DNA from: Acropora yongei
Lineage: Eukaryota; Cnidaria; Anthozoa; Scleractinia; Acroporidae
DNA length: 22,500 nt
NCBI GenBank assembly: GCA_014634225.1
Contig: BLFN01000196.1
Coordinates: 6,489,844 to 6,512,343 of the forward strand
Reading direction: 5' to 3'
How positions within the stretch are numbered: the stretch's first letter is position 1; each line of letters opens with the position of its first letter. Shown here in pieces: positions 9,545-19,700 of the stretch. Below the pieces are notes generated by a model. The model saw nothing but the letters and a program-made list of their open reading frames with translations. It had not been told where the DNA came from and searched no databases. Made by a program: the position numbers and the translations under genes.

Positions 9545-12500
9545 CTGAAAAAGTTGAGAAACAAACATAAACACATTCGTGCTGAGATGAGAACGTAGAG
9601 GCGGGAAGTAAAGGAAATATTTATTTCTTTGCTGCTATAGTCGGAAGAGTAATGGGCTTTCACGTGTGAGATCTCTGGCTTGGGTCAAGTCCTCCCATCC
9701 CGATACTGAGGGTGTCGAGATAAATTAATAAAATTACTTCTTCTGCAGCGAAACCTGAAAACAGCTCGTGCCAAGGATTTAAGCGTTGAACGCGGCCTCG
9801 TAACACCGTGATTGTCAGGCATATTTGCGCAACACCAACGGAACGTGGAGAGAAGGTCGGAGCAAGTCCTTTCCCCTTCGATGAAAGTTGGATTCCTGGT
9901 ACTCTATTCTTTTCAAAGAGGATTTATTTTCAGTTTTTTGGTGTTTTACCCTTCTCACTAAAAGTAGCATGATCTGCCTGCCCTTAAATAAATCGCAGTC
10001 ATCAAAATAGGCGAGCACCTGTGATCATGCAATTAAAGGCTGATACGTGATAAGAAATCCGCCTGTGTAAATGTTATGCATCTTTTTTACTTGTTTGCGC
10101 TATGATCTCAGAGGAAAAGTATGATTACCTTTTTGAGCAACGAATAGACTCGATAAGCAGTCTGGTACACTGCTTCCAAAGGCAACAAGGGAAAGACCCA
10201 TAACTGTATCCGGAATCATGAACGTGTAACCGATAATTGTTACCATCCAAACCAGGATATATGACGTTACTCCAATCCAGATAATACAAACCACAAAAGA
10301 GAAGCCCACATACTTCTGACAAGATTCCTTCTTTACATCTGGAATAGTGTAATAGTATATTAAATTGATAGGGAAACCGATGAGCCAGCAGATTCTAGCC
10401 CACAGCCCCTGGGGTGGACTCCAAGGTGTTCCAAGGGTGAGACCGGGCACCTCGTGTGGTCGGAAATGGTCGTGTTCTTGATGATGAGCGAGATGCTCCC
10501 CGCTGTCTGGAAAGAAAATTTAAAATCAGGGTTACGAATTTGTATTGCACAGTTTCCCATGACGAGATGATAAACCTGGTTACCTTTTGCTCATACTGAT
10601 TAAAATTTAAACTTGCACAGAAGGTCGTGGTATTTAAATGTAAAGCCGATTTCGCTAGTTTTTAGTTTTTGTCAAATTTTTAGCACTTTTAGTGAATTAC
10701 TTTGTGCTGCATTTTATTAATGTTTTCTATTGAACACTTGCCTTTTATGCTTCGCAAAACTGTTTTGAATACTTCGTTGTTAGTTTTACTTTTTATCAAA
10801 GCATGTTACGTTTGACTTTGTTGCCCGTTTCACTGGCTCCTATCATGATCTTTCGATCCGTCGCTGAAATTTAAACCCTTTCCATTTGATTTGATTTGAT
10901 CTACCTATGACGTATGCAGTCACGTTCATGCATATCCTCGGATCACAAAGTGCCTCTTACGAAGGTAGGTTTTCTGTACCTTGATTAAGGCGTTTAGGGG
11001 CTCAAATAGAAAGATTAAAAAATTTATCATCTTTTAAGGATTCATCGAGTCAACTGGGAACAGAAATAATTACCCTCAAATGATTGTGAGAGATGAATTT
11101 CCTCATCCTTGTCTTTGTTTTTCTCTGGTTCCTTGTCCTTCTCTACTTCAGGTATGCCCTCTTCAGTCCGAAGTGTTTCTTCTTTATTTGTTGTTGGTTT
11201 CTTTTCTTTCTCGGACGCGTTGCCTTCTTCAGTAGCAAGTTTTGAATATCCTTCGCTCTTACCATTGCTTGTGCCATTTGAAGCGTGTAAATCGGATTTG
11301 TATTCGGGGCTGCTTGTGTTGGTTATCTTGTACAGCCACCTCTCAATTCCAGGATTAAAGTACATGATAACCAGATACATAGAATAGGAACACACCATCG
11401 CTGTTGCCTCAGACCTGCAAAATATGTAATAGAAAATTAGTGAGGAACACATACTCATCTTTTACAGTCATTCATGTGTGACCTGGGAATATTATAAGGT
11501 CATCAGAAATGGTTCTCACTTCAACTTCTGAAGATGAAGTCTTCATTGAAGAGAACCTCTTGTCAAATACGATTACCTCAGCAATCCTAATAACCTCTTC
11601 TTAGAACCACTCTCCCTGATATTGCATTATAAAGGTGATTTTGTTTTTTGATATAGCGAGAGGAAATAGATACCCGACCAAGTCTTATACATCATACATA
11701 GGTAAACTCAAGGGAGATGTGCACATGGATCTGTGAGGATGCATCCACGTGCCTTGTTATGTATTTTGTTTGCGAGTTTGTTTAAGAGTTGCATCTTACT
11801 AATGATAATGGAAACCGTTAAATGGCTGCCATAAAGCATTTTTGGAAAACGTTAAATGGCTGCCATGAAGCATCTATGGACGTCCAGTGGCGATGTATGG
11901 ACATCATCAGGAACTATGAAAAGTGCCCTGACTATCGAAGACACCATTTCTGCTTGTGGGCGGCAAAATTGACGAAGGAGAAATTAGATGGAAATGCGAA
12001 GAAAATAGGGAGTTTAAGAAATGACGACGGCAACGGCAATGACAACGCTACAAATCAATATGATTTTTTGAATGCGGAAAAATAATCGCGCTGCATGTGC
12101 GGCACACTCTGTACTGCATTTTTTTTACGTATTCTGCCAAACGACGACATAAACTTGTTATACTTGGAGTTTTAACGACACGAGACCGCAGCAGTAAATC
12201 TTTCATTCTCTGCCTTTACCTGAAAATCAATCGTGCCAAGAAAGCAATAGTACACTTCGCCTATTTTGTACAAGTTGAACGTGACTATCATGGAATAATC
12301 GCAAAACACGTAACCTAACGCAAAGTTTTATTTTAACGTGACATTTTCGTTGCAGTAACCGTCGTAGCTTCTTAAAACTCGCTAATGTCTTACCAGACGA
12401 CAACGTTATCCATAAGCACCAACATGAGAATGACCAGACTAAGAAGATAAAACATGCTATCCCTAACAAGAGGCCACCAAGCCAAATATAATACCTGCAA

Positions 12501-14653
12501 AAAATGAACAAATAAACAACAGCAGGGTAAACTATGCCAGAAAGCTTTATGACTGTGTCTCCCTGACAAAACGTGACAATCACGAACGCGGAAAAGAGCT
12601 GCTGGAAAAACGTTTTTCAACAACAAAGAAACAAATTCTCTTGATAGAAATATTACTCCAACCGTAGCCAAATGCACATGGAATGATGAAGCGAATCTAT
12701 AGGTGCGAAATTTTTGTTATGCTTATTAGTCCAAATTTCAAAGACTTAGACTCGTAGACTCGCTTTGAATTAGAGGCTGAAGTGAAATTCAGAAATGGCC
12801 TATTGTTACATTTGTAGTTTTGGGAATATCGTTCTGTTGCCGCAACTGTGCTCACTGAGAAATGTAGTACATTGAATCTGACAAGTGGTAGTTAAAAAGT
12901 ACAACATTGATCTTACCGTTCCTGCACCAATACCACATACACCAATCACGAAGAGTACGTTGAACACGGCTGAGCCTAAGATGGTACCAACTCCAATGTC
13001 ACCATGTGTAACGAAGACACCTGAAATTGGTGGTAAGTTCAGAAAAGAGCGTGAAGTAATATTGTATCGTTTATCAAACCTAAAATAAAAGACAGCGTGG
13101 TTCCATTGCTTGGTGCTCATTGCAGATGATTCGCTGGCTGTGCTTATTAAGCCCTTGCATCAAACATTATTCTAATCACTGGCGGAAATTTTCCCCCGAG
13201 GTCCCGAGTTTTAAAAGTCAACTGCTTGCCTCTTGTTGGTTTTTAAAGCATACTGTGTTTGGTTGCAATTGATATTTTGCGATTCAAGTGAAGTGCCTTT
13301 CTTGTTATCTAAGAGCATTTTCACTATTCGCACGAATTCACACAATTCAGTCCCAAAGTCTATTCTCTTTGTACTCGCGCCCAATCCGTCTCGTTGCTTC
13401 TGAAAACAAGCTACTGTACTCTTTTATCATTTATCTGTCTTTACTTGAAATGGAAAAAAGTCCTTTGATATTTAAGTCAGTGATAATTTCTGAATCGATT
13501 GGCATGACAAGTTGGTGTGCAGACCGTGGAAGCAAACTCTTGCCCATCAAAATCCCTGGCGCTCAACGTTGAACAACTCACCTATCACGGACGCGAAAAG
13601 TTCGGGTGCAGAACTTCCCAAGGCCATGAACGTCGCTCCAGCCACATCTGATTGAAGCCCCATCTTATCACAAATAATTTCCAGGCAAGGTACAAAATAG
13701 TCGTCGCATACAATAGCAATGGCCCAGAACATGTAAAAGGCCGCTGCAAAGTTAACGATGACAGCACCGTGTTGCCTTTGACGCTGATTGAAAAAATCAT
13801 TCGGAAATTCCCCTATCGATGGTGGAGTGCAGTTTTTTAGCTTGTGAGTCTTGTGTGCTAGAAGATTCCTTGTGAATGACACGTCTAAAGTAAAGCAACG
13901 GCTAATAAGCGTTGGAGTAACCAATTTTTCAAACGTCTACTTTTTTTAGCAATACGAATTGAGAGGGGGAAGAAAGCAAAACGGGAGCGCAAGGCCTGCA
14001 TGTATATTTCATTCCACAGAGTCCCTAGCAGATTTGCCGTAATCCATGAAAAGGCCTCTGTCAAAGTCCATTGCTATGTGGATGCTGTTTTACTAAAACA
14101 GTCTTAAAAAATATCCAACATAGAGGCAAACATCTTTCTTCTTGACCGTGATTAGCTTGGAACCAATGCCTCTGCAGATTGCAAAGGCTGTATAGTCTTC
14201 AAGATGACAAAATTGAATGAATGACATTAGAGTTGCAATGGGGAAGCCCTTGCTTGCGTCACGTAAACCTCACCACTGATTCGTAGTGCTTGTTGCAGCA
14301 TGTTATTATTATTTTAGTCAAGGCTTTAATAACAACAATGTGCTCGGTGACTGCAATGGTACCAAGCTTTCATTGTCTTAAACTGAATCTAGTTAGCAGG
14401 TATATCATTCGTCTTAGATTGTTTGTCATTTTTCTTCTGTTGATGTGTTGTTTATCCTACTAAGACAACAAAAACTTTGTTTTGTCTAATTCTCTCTCTA
14501 CAGTCTCATCATACCTGAAAGTTCCTCTTCTATTGATCTTGGTTTTCTTGTAATTTCATTGATTAGATCATTTTGGTTCCAGGCATAAAAAACAAATAAT
14601 GTCACAGAAGCTGCAAATCCCAAGAGGACACTGGAGCGTCTGTTCCGCCTCAT
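9213..14653 (-). CDS. SLC24A: K+-dependent Na+/Ca2+ exchanger (NCKX, SLC24A family), 7 exons, complete
   Basis: Membrane antiporter that exchanges Na+ for Ca2+ plus K+. Exons on minus, 5' to 3': 14653-14515, 13884-13582, 13020-12917, 12494-12394, 11414-11074, 10506-10129, 9544-9213. All introns are GT-AG, phases 1,1,0,2,1,1 agree, and the sum is 1698 nt (565 aa plus stop). Residues 9-25 form the N-terminal hydrophobic segment after an Arg-rich start. The alpha-1 repeat (about 124-178) carries GSSAPELF, with E141 at the ion-binding Glu. Residues 237-363 are a charged cytoplasmic loop. The alpha-2 repeat (about 431-480) carries GSSVPDC (D445) and GSNVFDIL (D472). The 27-residue spacing of these Asp residues matches D548 and D575 of vertebrate NCKX2; the second Asp is the residue linked to K+ dependence. 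Length is normal for the family. Paralogue identity (NCKX1/2 versus 3/4/5) is not resolved. Confidence 0.95.
10129..10506 (-). other. NCKX exon 6 (loop end, membrane segments, alpha-2 repeat start)
   Basis: Residues 330-455. The acceptor ends TTTCCAG at 10507. The donor is AAAG|GTAATC at 10128. It starts with a histidine-rich stretch (residues 334-347, six His in 14), then PWSPPQGLWARICW, several helices and the alpha-2 core GLSLVAFGSSVPDC with D445. Confidence 0.93.
11074..11414 (-). other. NCKX exon 5 (membrane helix and charged cytoplasmic loop)
   Basis: Residues 217-329. The acceptor ends ATATTTTGCAG at 11415. The donor is GAGG|GTAATT at 11073. After a helix (MVCSYSMYLVIMY) the exon encodes most of the large cytoplasmic loop, rich in Lys, Glu, Asp and Ser/Thr and with no predicted fold. 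This loop is the variable part of all NCKX proteins. Confidence 0.92.
11816..11883. repeat. 34-bp tandem duplication
   Basis: Two adjacent 34-bp units, each beginning CGTTAAATGGCTGCCAT and continuing AAGCAT with few differences. It lies in NCKX intron 4, about 125 bp from TIR copy A. Confidence 0.8.
12008..12382. mobile_element. short TIR element (MITE-like), copy A, inside NCKX intron 4
   Basis: The left end GGGAGTTTAAGAA (12008 on) and the right end CTTCTTAAAACTCGC (to 12382) are inverted copies of one another. The similarity extends through GACGACGGC on the left and CCGTCGTAG on the right, about 25 bp per end with a few mismatches. TA flanks both ends (12006-12007 and 12383-12384), a plausible target duplication. 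The interior has no coding capacity. Its right half matches copy B at 15440-15669. Copy A is 375 bp. I recall similar sequences as abundant in coral genomes, but class is inferred from structure only. Confidence 0.7.
12394..12494 (-). other. NCKX exon 4 (membrane segment)
   Basis: Residues 183-215 plus two bases of W216. The acceptor ends TTTTTGCAG at 12495. The donor is TCTG|GTAAGA at 12393. It encodes AWWPLVRD followed by a hydrophobic helix ending LMDNVVVW, a familiar block in this family. A repeat element (12008-12382) begins only 11 nt into the following intron. Confidence 0.92.
12917..13020 (-). other. NCKX exon 3 (alpha-1 repeat, second part)
   Basis: Residues 148-182, from the split Gly codon. 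The acceptor ends ATTTCAG at 13021. The donor is ACG|GTAAGA at 12916. It encodes HGDIGVGTILGSAVFNVLF, the second half of alpha-1. The exon ends on a codon boundary (phase 0). Confidence 0.93.
13582..13884 (-). other. NCKX exon 2 (alpha-1 repeat, first part)
   Basis: Residues 47-147. The acceptor is a pyrimidine-rich run ending TTTAG at 13885. The donor is ATAG|GTGAGT at 13581. It contains the family signature EFPNDFF, then YMFWAIAIVCDDYFVP and the core GATFMALGSSAPELF with ion-coordinating E141. Confidence 0.93.
14515..14653 (-). other. NCKX exon 1 (start codon, N-terminal hydrophobic segment)
   Basis: Encodes residues 1-46. ATG at 14653-14651 begins MRRNRRSS, followed by a 17-residue hydrophobic stretch ending FYAW, the usual cleaved or anchoring N-terminal segment of NCKX proteins. 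The donor is CAG|GTATGA at 14514. The exon ends in phase 1, which exon 2 needs. The open frame is only about 50 codons, so simple ORF lists miss it. The frame also stays open for some distance upstream without an obvious in-frame ATG nearby, so the start is likely but not proven. Confidence 0.82.
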
Positions 14654-15000
14654 GACTGGGAAATACAAACCGACATTTTGTGAATTGACTAAGCTAGAAA
14701 TATTCCCTAAATCGTTAGTGGAGAAACTTGTTCCTTCATCGTTGGCTTACACAATCTGGCACTTATGTGATGAGCTATTGGTTATTCATAGAATCACCTG
14801 CCGCGCGACTTTTAAAACCTGCCCGAGCATTCACCTGTGACTTCTCATCCACTCACAGTACTTCGAAGTTGATTAATCGCCGCAATTACACTTAAGCTAC
14901 AGTTACAATTTTTTTTGAGGGACTTTAAAGTTTTTTAGGGATTTAAAATTATTCAATGATTCTTAGAGTTGAATGTAGGGTTCAGAACAATAACATATCA
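14654..15000. other. NCKX upstream region
   Basis: About 350 bp between the NCKX start and TIR element copy B. It would hold the 5' UTR and promoter. I see no clear TATA box or other recognisable site. Confidence 0.4.
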
Positions 15001-15669
15001 GGGAGTTACGAAACAAGGACAGCAACGGCGATGAAACGTCACAAGTCAGTTGTGTGATAATTCGAATGAGGAAAAATAATCGGGTTGCACGTGCAGCAAG
15101 TCCTTTGGTGTCATATTGTGACGTAGTAGGTCAAACAAAGATATTTCTCACCCAGCCAGCGACGAAATATTGATACGATTGAAGGCTTTTGCAGGCTTTC
15201 AGTTACTCACTTGTAAACCTAATGGGCGAGAAAAGTAGGTAGTTTACGACGAAACTGAGTATGCATCGATTCCTGCGGTGAATTTCACTTTCTTGTCATA
15301 TACTTCTTAGTGTTTCGGGGGTCAGAGAATCGAGATAACCTCTGATTAATGGCACACATACGCTTGGCACGGTCGCAATTTGGGTTGACTTGCCAGATGG
15401 CGGCATAGTACGGTTGTCATGCAATCACGTGACTCATGCGAAACCTCGATTTTCAAATTTGACATTTGGTGTTCTGACGACACCGCGAGCCCACACCAGA
15501 AAATCTTTTTTCTGCCTTTATATGAAAGCTGTTCCTTGCTATCAAATGAAAGGACACTGTTTTGCAACGTGACCATTGTGGGATATTTGCTAAATTCTAA
15601 ACCTACTGCGAAGTCCTATTTTGAAGAGACGTATTCTTGGCAGCAGCCGTCGCAGCTTCCTAAACTCCC
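15001..15669. mobile_element. TIR element (MITE-like), copy B, intergenic
   Basis: Starts GGGAGTTACGAAACAAGG and ends CTTCCTAAACTCCC. The ends are inverted and resemble those of copy A. CA flanks both sides (14999-15000 and 15670-15671). Shared internal blocks with copy A include GAGGAAAAATAATCG versus GCGGAAAAATAATCG, TCTGCCTTTA, ACGTGAC and CAGC(A)GCCGTCG. Copy B carries about 250 bp more in the middle (about 15120-15440). A reading frame at 15419-15841 crosses its right end and is not a gene. Confidence 0.65.
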
Positions 15670-15671
15670 CA

Positions 15672-18161
15672 TTATAGTCTTTGGACGGTGGGTTGGAATC
15701 TGTGGCGACACTGTGGACCAACATCATGAGGATGATGATGTCATGGTTATCGTTAAAAAGGACAAAATGTTACCGCTCACTTTTGATACTACAGTTATGA
15801 GTAACTTGCCTTTGTTTTCTAAGCCCTGGTTTCTGCTGTGAGGATAAAATTACCAGGCAACTACCAAACCATTGCGAGGAAAACAATTTTGAGCGTCATG
15901 AGCTCAAATTTTTGTTTCTGCCAATAAGAAGTGCACCACACCTTATCTCTGAAATAAATCAGTGAAATTCTCCAGGAGAGTGCAAGTGCTCCAGTTGTTC
16001 AAGGGTTGGACAGGGTTCTCTACTGGATAATAAATCACTGTCCTGTGGATGCCGATGAGCGAAAATAAAACCAATTGAGTTGGGTCTTAGTGAATTATGT
16101 GCCATCCAGACTCGACTCAAAAAGTGAATAACTTTGACTTGCTCTTGTAATTGACCAATTTCGAGAGAGTATGAGAATCTCAGTTTAAGGTGACCTTTAA
16201 ATTGCTTTTTAAGTGCTGAATATTCTTGAATTTTGTTTTTATCACGTAGTTTGCCTTTATTATCTAGTCAATGATTCAGTTTTTCCCAGTATCTAATGTC
16301 TATAGTTTGAAAACTAGACAATAGATACCAGTTGTTATTTTGCTTAAAAAAGTAAATAAACTTTGTCACTGTGTGGTCAATGATACTCTCCAATCACGCC
16401 GTACTGAGACTGTAACAATTCCATATCGAAATCTTGATGGTGCATTGTTTCGACGAACTAAACCTTCCTCATTTTGTAAAGAAGTCCCTTTCTTCTATAC
16501 ATCTGTTCCGAATGTGAACTATTGTCAAAATAGCTTGTGTGCCCATTCTCGAGAGATTCTGTCTCAACTCATCTTCGCTGTCAACGGCAATTTCGTTTTT
16601 AAAGGTTGAATCTAGAACTCCACTTCTATGAGATCAATTAAACAAATATAGCACCATTTTGTTGAAAGTCCTTGAAAATGAAAAGTACTCTGAGGGTGTA
16701 CCTGCTTGCAGTTCTCGTTTTCAAATATAGATTTAGTAGTCAGACCTCCAAAATGTGAAAGCCTGGTGACTCTCAGAGCTAAAACACATACGTCGTGCAA
16801 ACTTCCTTTTTCGCGGTCTCACATCGGTTAGGTAGTGGCCCTTTCCCTTTTCTTGCATTCAAATGATTGTTTTTTTCTGGGACACAAGTAACAGCTTACC
16901 TTCTGGGACGTGATGCTAGAACAGCAGATCTGAAACACGTCAATTTTTCAGTCATGGTGACTTATTCGAGGATCTTCTGTGGCGGTCAAAATGGAATATT
17001 TAAGCGTTGTTTGAGCCGTGAAGGAATTATTAGTTTACACAGCCGTCTTATTCCCCTGTCGTTTGGTTGCTACGATTGCAAGCTTCAAAGATACTAAGAG
17101 GAATATTCTTAAGGTTTGCGGATATTTATGACTCATTTCTTGATGTCGTGACTTTTAAGAAGAAGCATGGTGCTTATTTTCACAATCTATGAATTTTCAA
17201 GATTAACCCACACAAGATTTTATTTGATATTGTTGTATAACGAATGCACGTTGCTGGAGTGATAAATAACGCTATTGTGATATTTTATTTGCTTGAGGAC
17301 TTGTCCGGTAGCAGCCTAGATTTGCATGAATTGATTTCATGTGGACCTACCATCAAGTTTTACTCTTTGCAAATAGCCTACTTAGAAGCTCCCTTTTTGT
17401 TCTCAGCGTCATTTTGCTTCAGATTTTAGTTACATGTTTACTTCTGCACAGGGCATAAGGAACTAATCCTCTGCCTTTTATGTATATATCTCTTTGTGGG
17501 CAGGTAGGCTATACTTCTTAGTTCTTTTCTTGCTACGAGATCTCGAATTGACTTTCTGACTGAGACAACATATGGACTGAGATGGTTAAAATGGCCTGAG
17601 CTTACTCTGGTCTTGCTGATTTCAGCATTGAGTAAACGGCACCGAGGGAAGAAAATTCCTAATTTGAATAGGAAAGACCTACAACTCCTCCGCATACCAA
17701 AACTTTATTCGCCTTTACGTAACGTTTTTTTGTTGTTGTTGTGGAAGGTAAACAATTAAAAGCGAATTTAGTTTTCACCAAAGAGGACCATTACCTTACT
17801 TGAAGATTCTCCTCATTCCTTTTCCAAGAAACGTGGAGAAATTAATGCAGACTCCACTAGAGATAACCCACTTTCTTTGAACTCAGTCGCTGTTGTCTAA
17901 GATTCAGTACTCAGTAAATTGGTCTCATTTCGCGAAAGACTGGTCTATGTGGTCTATGATAACGAATTATTCAGCAGAGCCTTCGCCGTTTTTCTCGTTC
18001 GTGGAGAGAGGACTGTTGTGGGCTAGTTAACCTCATTCGACTCCTCTATAGTTTGGGACACTGATTAAGAAAATGATACCTGCCCAGCGCTGACATATCA
18101 AAATTCAGTGTTTGGAAAGTATATTTATGCATCTACTACAAGGGGAGGAGCTAGAGTTATT
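15672..18161. other. intergenic, no supported gene
   Basis: Frames at 16340-16609, 16867-17097 and 17438-17695 have no domain or splice support. A segment near 16006-16053 (GGATAATAAATCACTGTCC) looks like a dispersed repeat piece. Otherwise nothing definite. Confidence 0.5.
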
Positions 18162-18167
18162 TTTATT
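18162..18167 (-). terminator. GAL3ST-like poly(A) signal (AATAAA)
   Basis: Canonical AATAAA on the minus strand about 190 nt after the stop codon, followed by an A/T-rich stretch. It implies a short 3' UTR. Confidence 0.65.
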
Positions 18168-18355
18168 GATTTCCTGTAGCATTCATAAATTGATGTAATA
18201 ACATTTTCTCTATACAATAAGCGAAATACATACTTGCAGAAGTTTAAAACAAATGTAACAAGAAAGAGACAAATGGATCAGCGAATGAACGATGAATGTG
18301 GTTTACACAGATGAAAAATGAAATCATAATTCACAGATGTCAGCATAGAAAGGCC

Positions 18356-19700
18356 TCAGCCACCAGATCTTGGTCTTGGTGCGTTTTGTTGTTCTCCCTT
18401 GGTGCTTCCTGGACGCGCCATGATGAGGGTCCCCTCTGATGAGGTGCCTTCCCCTGACAATATAGGATCATGTTCGAAATCATCGGCTAGTTCCCAGTTA
18501 TTCTTTGGATCATCGAGATACTCATCAGGTTCCTCAATTTGCTTGAGTCGCTTTGTCATCTTCTCCCGGAAGTACTTAACATATGCTATCTCATTCTTTT
18601 TCATGCCTTCGCAAGTTTTTCTCTTTATTAGAGGAACATTTTTTTTGAGAGAATAACCCTTTACATAAACGCCAGTGTATGCTTCGTCAAGAAAGTTTCC
18701 TTTCTGCAGGCAAGTCCTCGTCATTACATTGTTTTTGTGTCTAAATATCTTCAACTCTTTTTGAAAACTGGGTCCTTGGGCTTTTACTTTTCGCCAGAAT
18801 GTCCTATTAAAGTATTGATAAAGCATGAAATCCGCCTTATTCCAACTTTTTATGTCTTCCCTAACTTCCTGGCTAATAAATTTTCTCTTCTGTTTATCTT
18901 GTCGCTCGTTCAATTTAAAGTAAAGAATATCTTTCATATCCCAGCAGAGAAGACGCTTAAGTAGTACCATTGATTCGTCAAAGTATTCCATTATCATGAC
19001 CAGGTCAAATTCTTTGTCTAAGAAGTCGAGGTATCTCTCAACGGCAGTCCTATTTTGAAAATATCGATAATCCAGGCCTAAATCAAAGGACATTGGATTT
19101 CGAACTAAGTGAAGTGCCAAAGTCTGCTTCATAAGTGGTTTTATATCTTGAAAAGGTGGTGTAAACTTCAAGAAAGTCCCTAGTGGGTCATCTTCGTCTT
19201 TGAAACCCAATGGATTGGCGAAATGCATAAAGTTGAATACGGATTCGTACTGTGCAGCCGGGTCCCTAAGAATTGTTATATAACGACTGGTTTCCTTGGG
19301 AAATAAGTAGTTCATTGGCCTTTTATTGAACCTGGCGTGGTTGCATAAGATATTTGCCCCGAAGTCAAACAGAGGGGCGGTGTATGAAAGTCGAAATCTT
19401 GCAGGCCACAGGAACGTAAACAGGTTTGCTTGTCTTGGGAGCACGAATGTTAAATTCCTCGATTCGCCATAGCGGTTTAGAATATTTGTTATTGTGCTTC
19501 CACCTGTTTTGTGAGTCTTTAAGAAGAGAACCTTATCCACTGGTTTGCATTTTCTTTTGTTATTTCTTCTATACCTTGAATTTTTTCCGGTGGCCTCTAA
19601 ATGCTGTTGCCTCCACGTTATATTTGGAGGCATATGAAATCTTGTTTCCTTGGGAAAACTATAAACTGCTTGGCTCATGGAGAGTTTCTCTGGAGAGGTC
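18356..19700 (-). other. GAL3ST-like exon 2 (whole catalytic domain)
   Basis: The acceptor TTTTATTTATAG ends at 19701; coding resumes with TSPEKLSMSQ. The frame is open further upstream to an apparent ATG at 19738, but that stretch reads through the acceptor and is probably intron. All sulfotransferase motifs lie in this one exon. Confidence 0.9.

Noticed and set aside
15419..15841. 140-aa plus-strand open frame
   Set aside because: It runs through the right end of the TIR element and shows no domain.
16006..16053. Dispersed repeat fragment with GGATAATAAATCACTGTCC
   Set aside because: It looks familiar as a cnidarian repeat, but there is no second copy in the window to define its limits.
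17438..17695. 85-aa minus frame and a basic plus-strand string (LSKRHRGKK) that resembles coral LINE N-termini
   Set aside because: Too short and degraded to support; no neighbouring LINE domain is visible.
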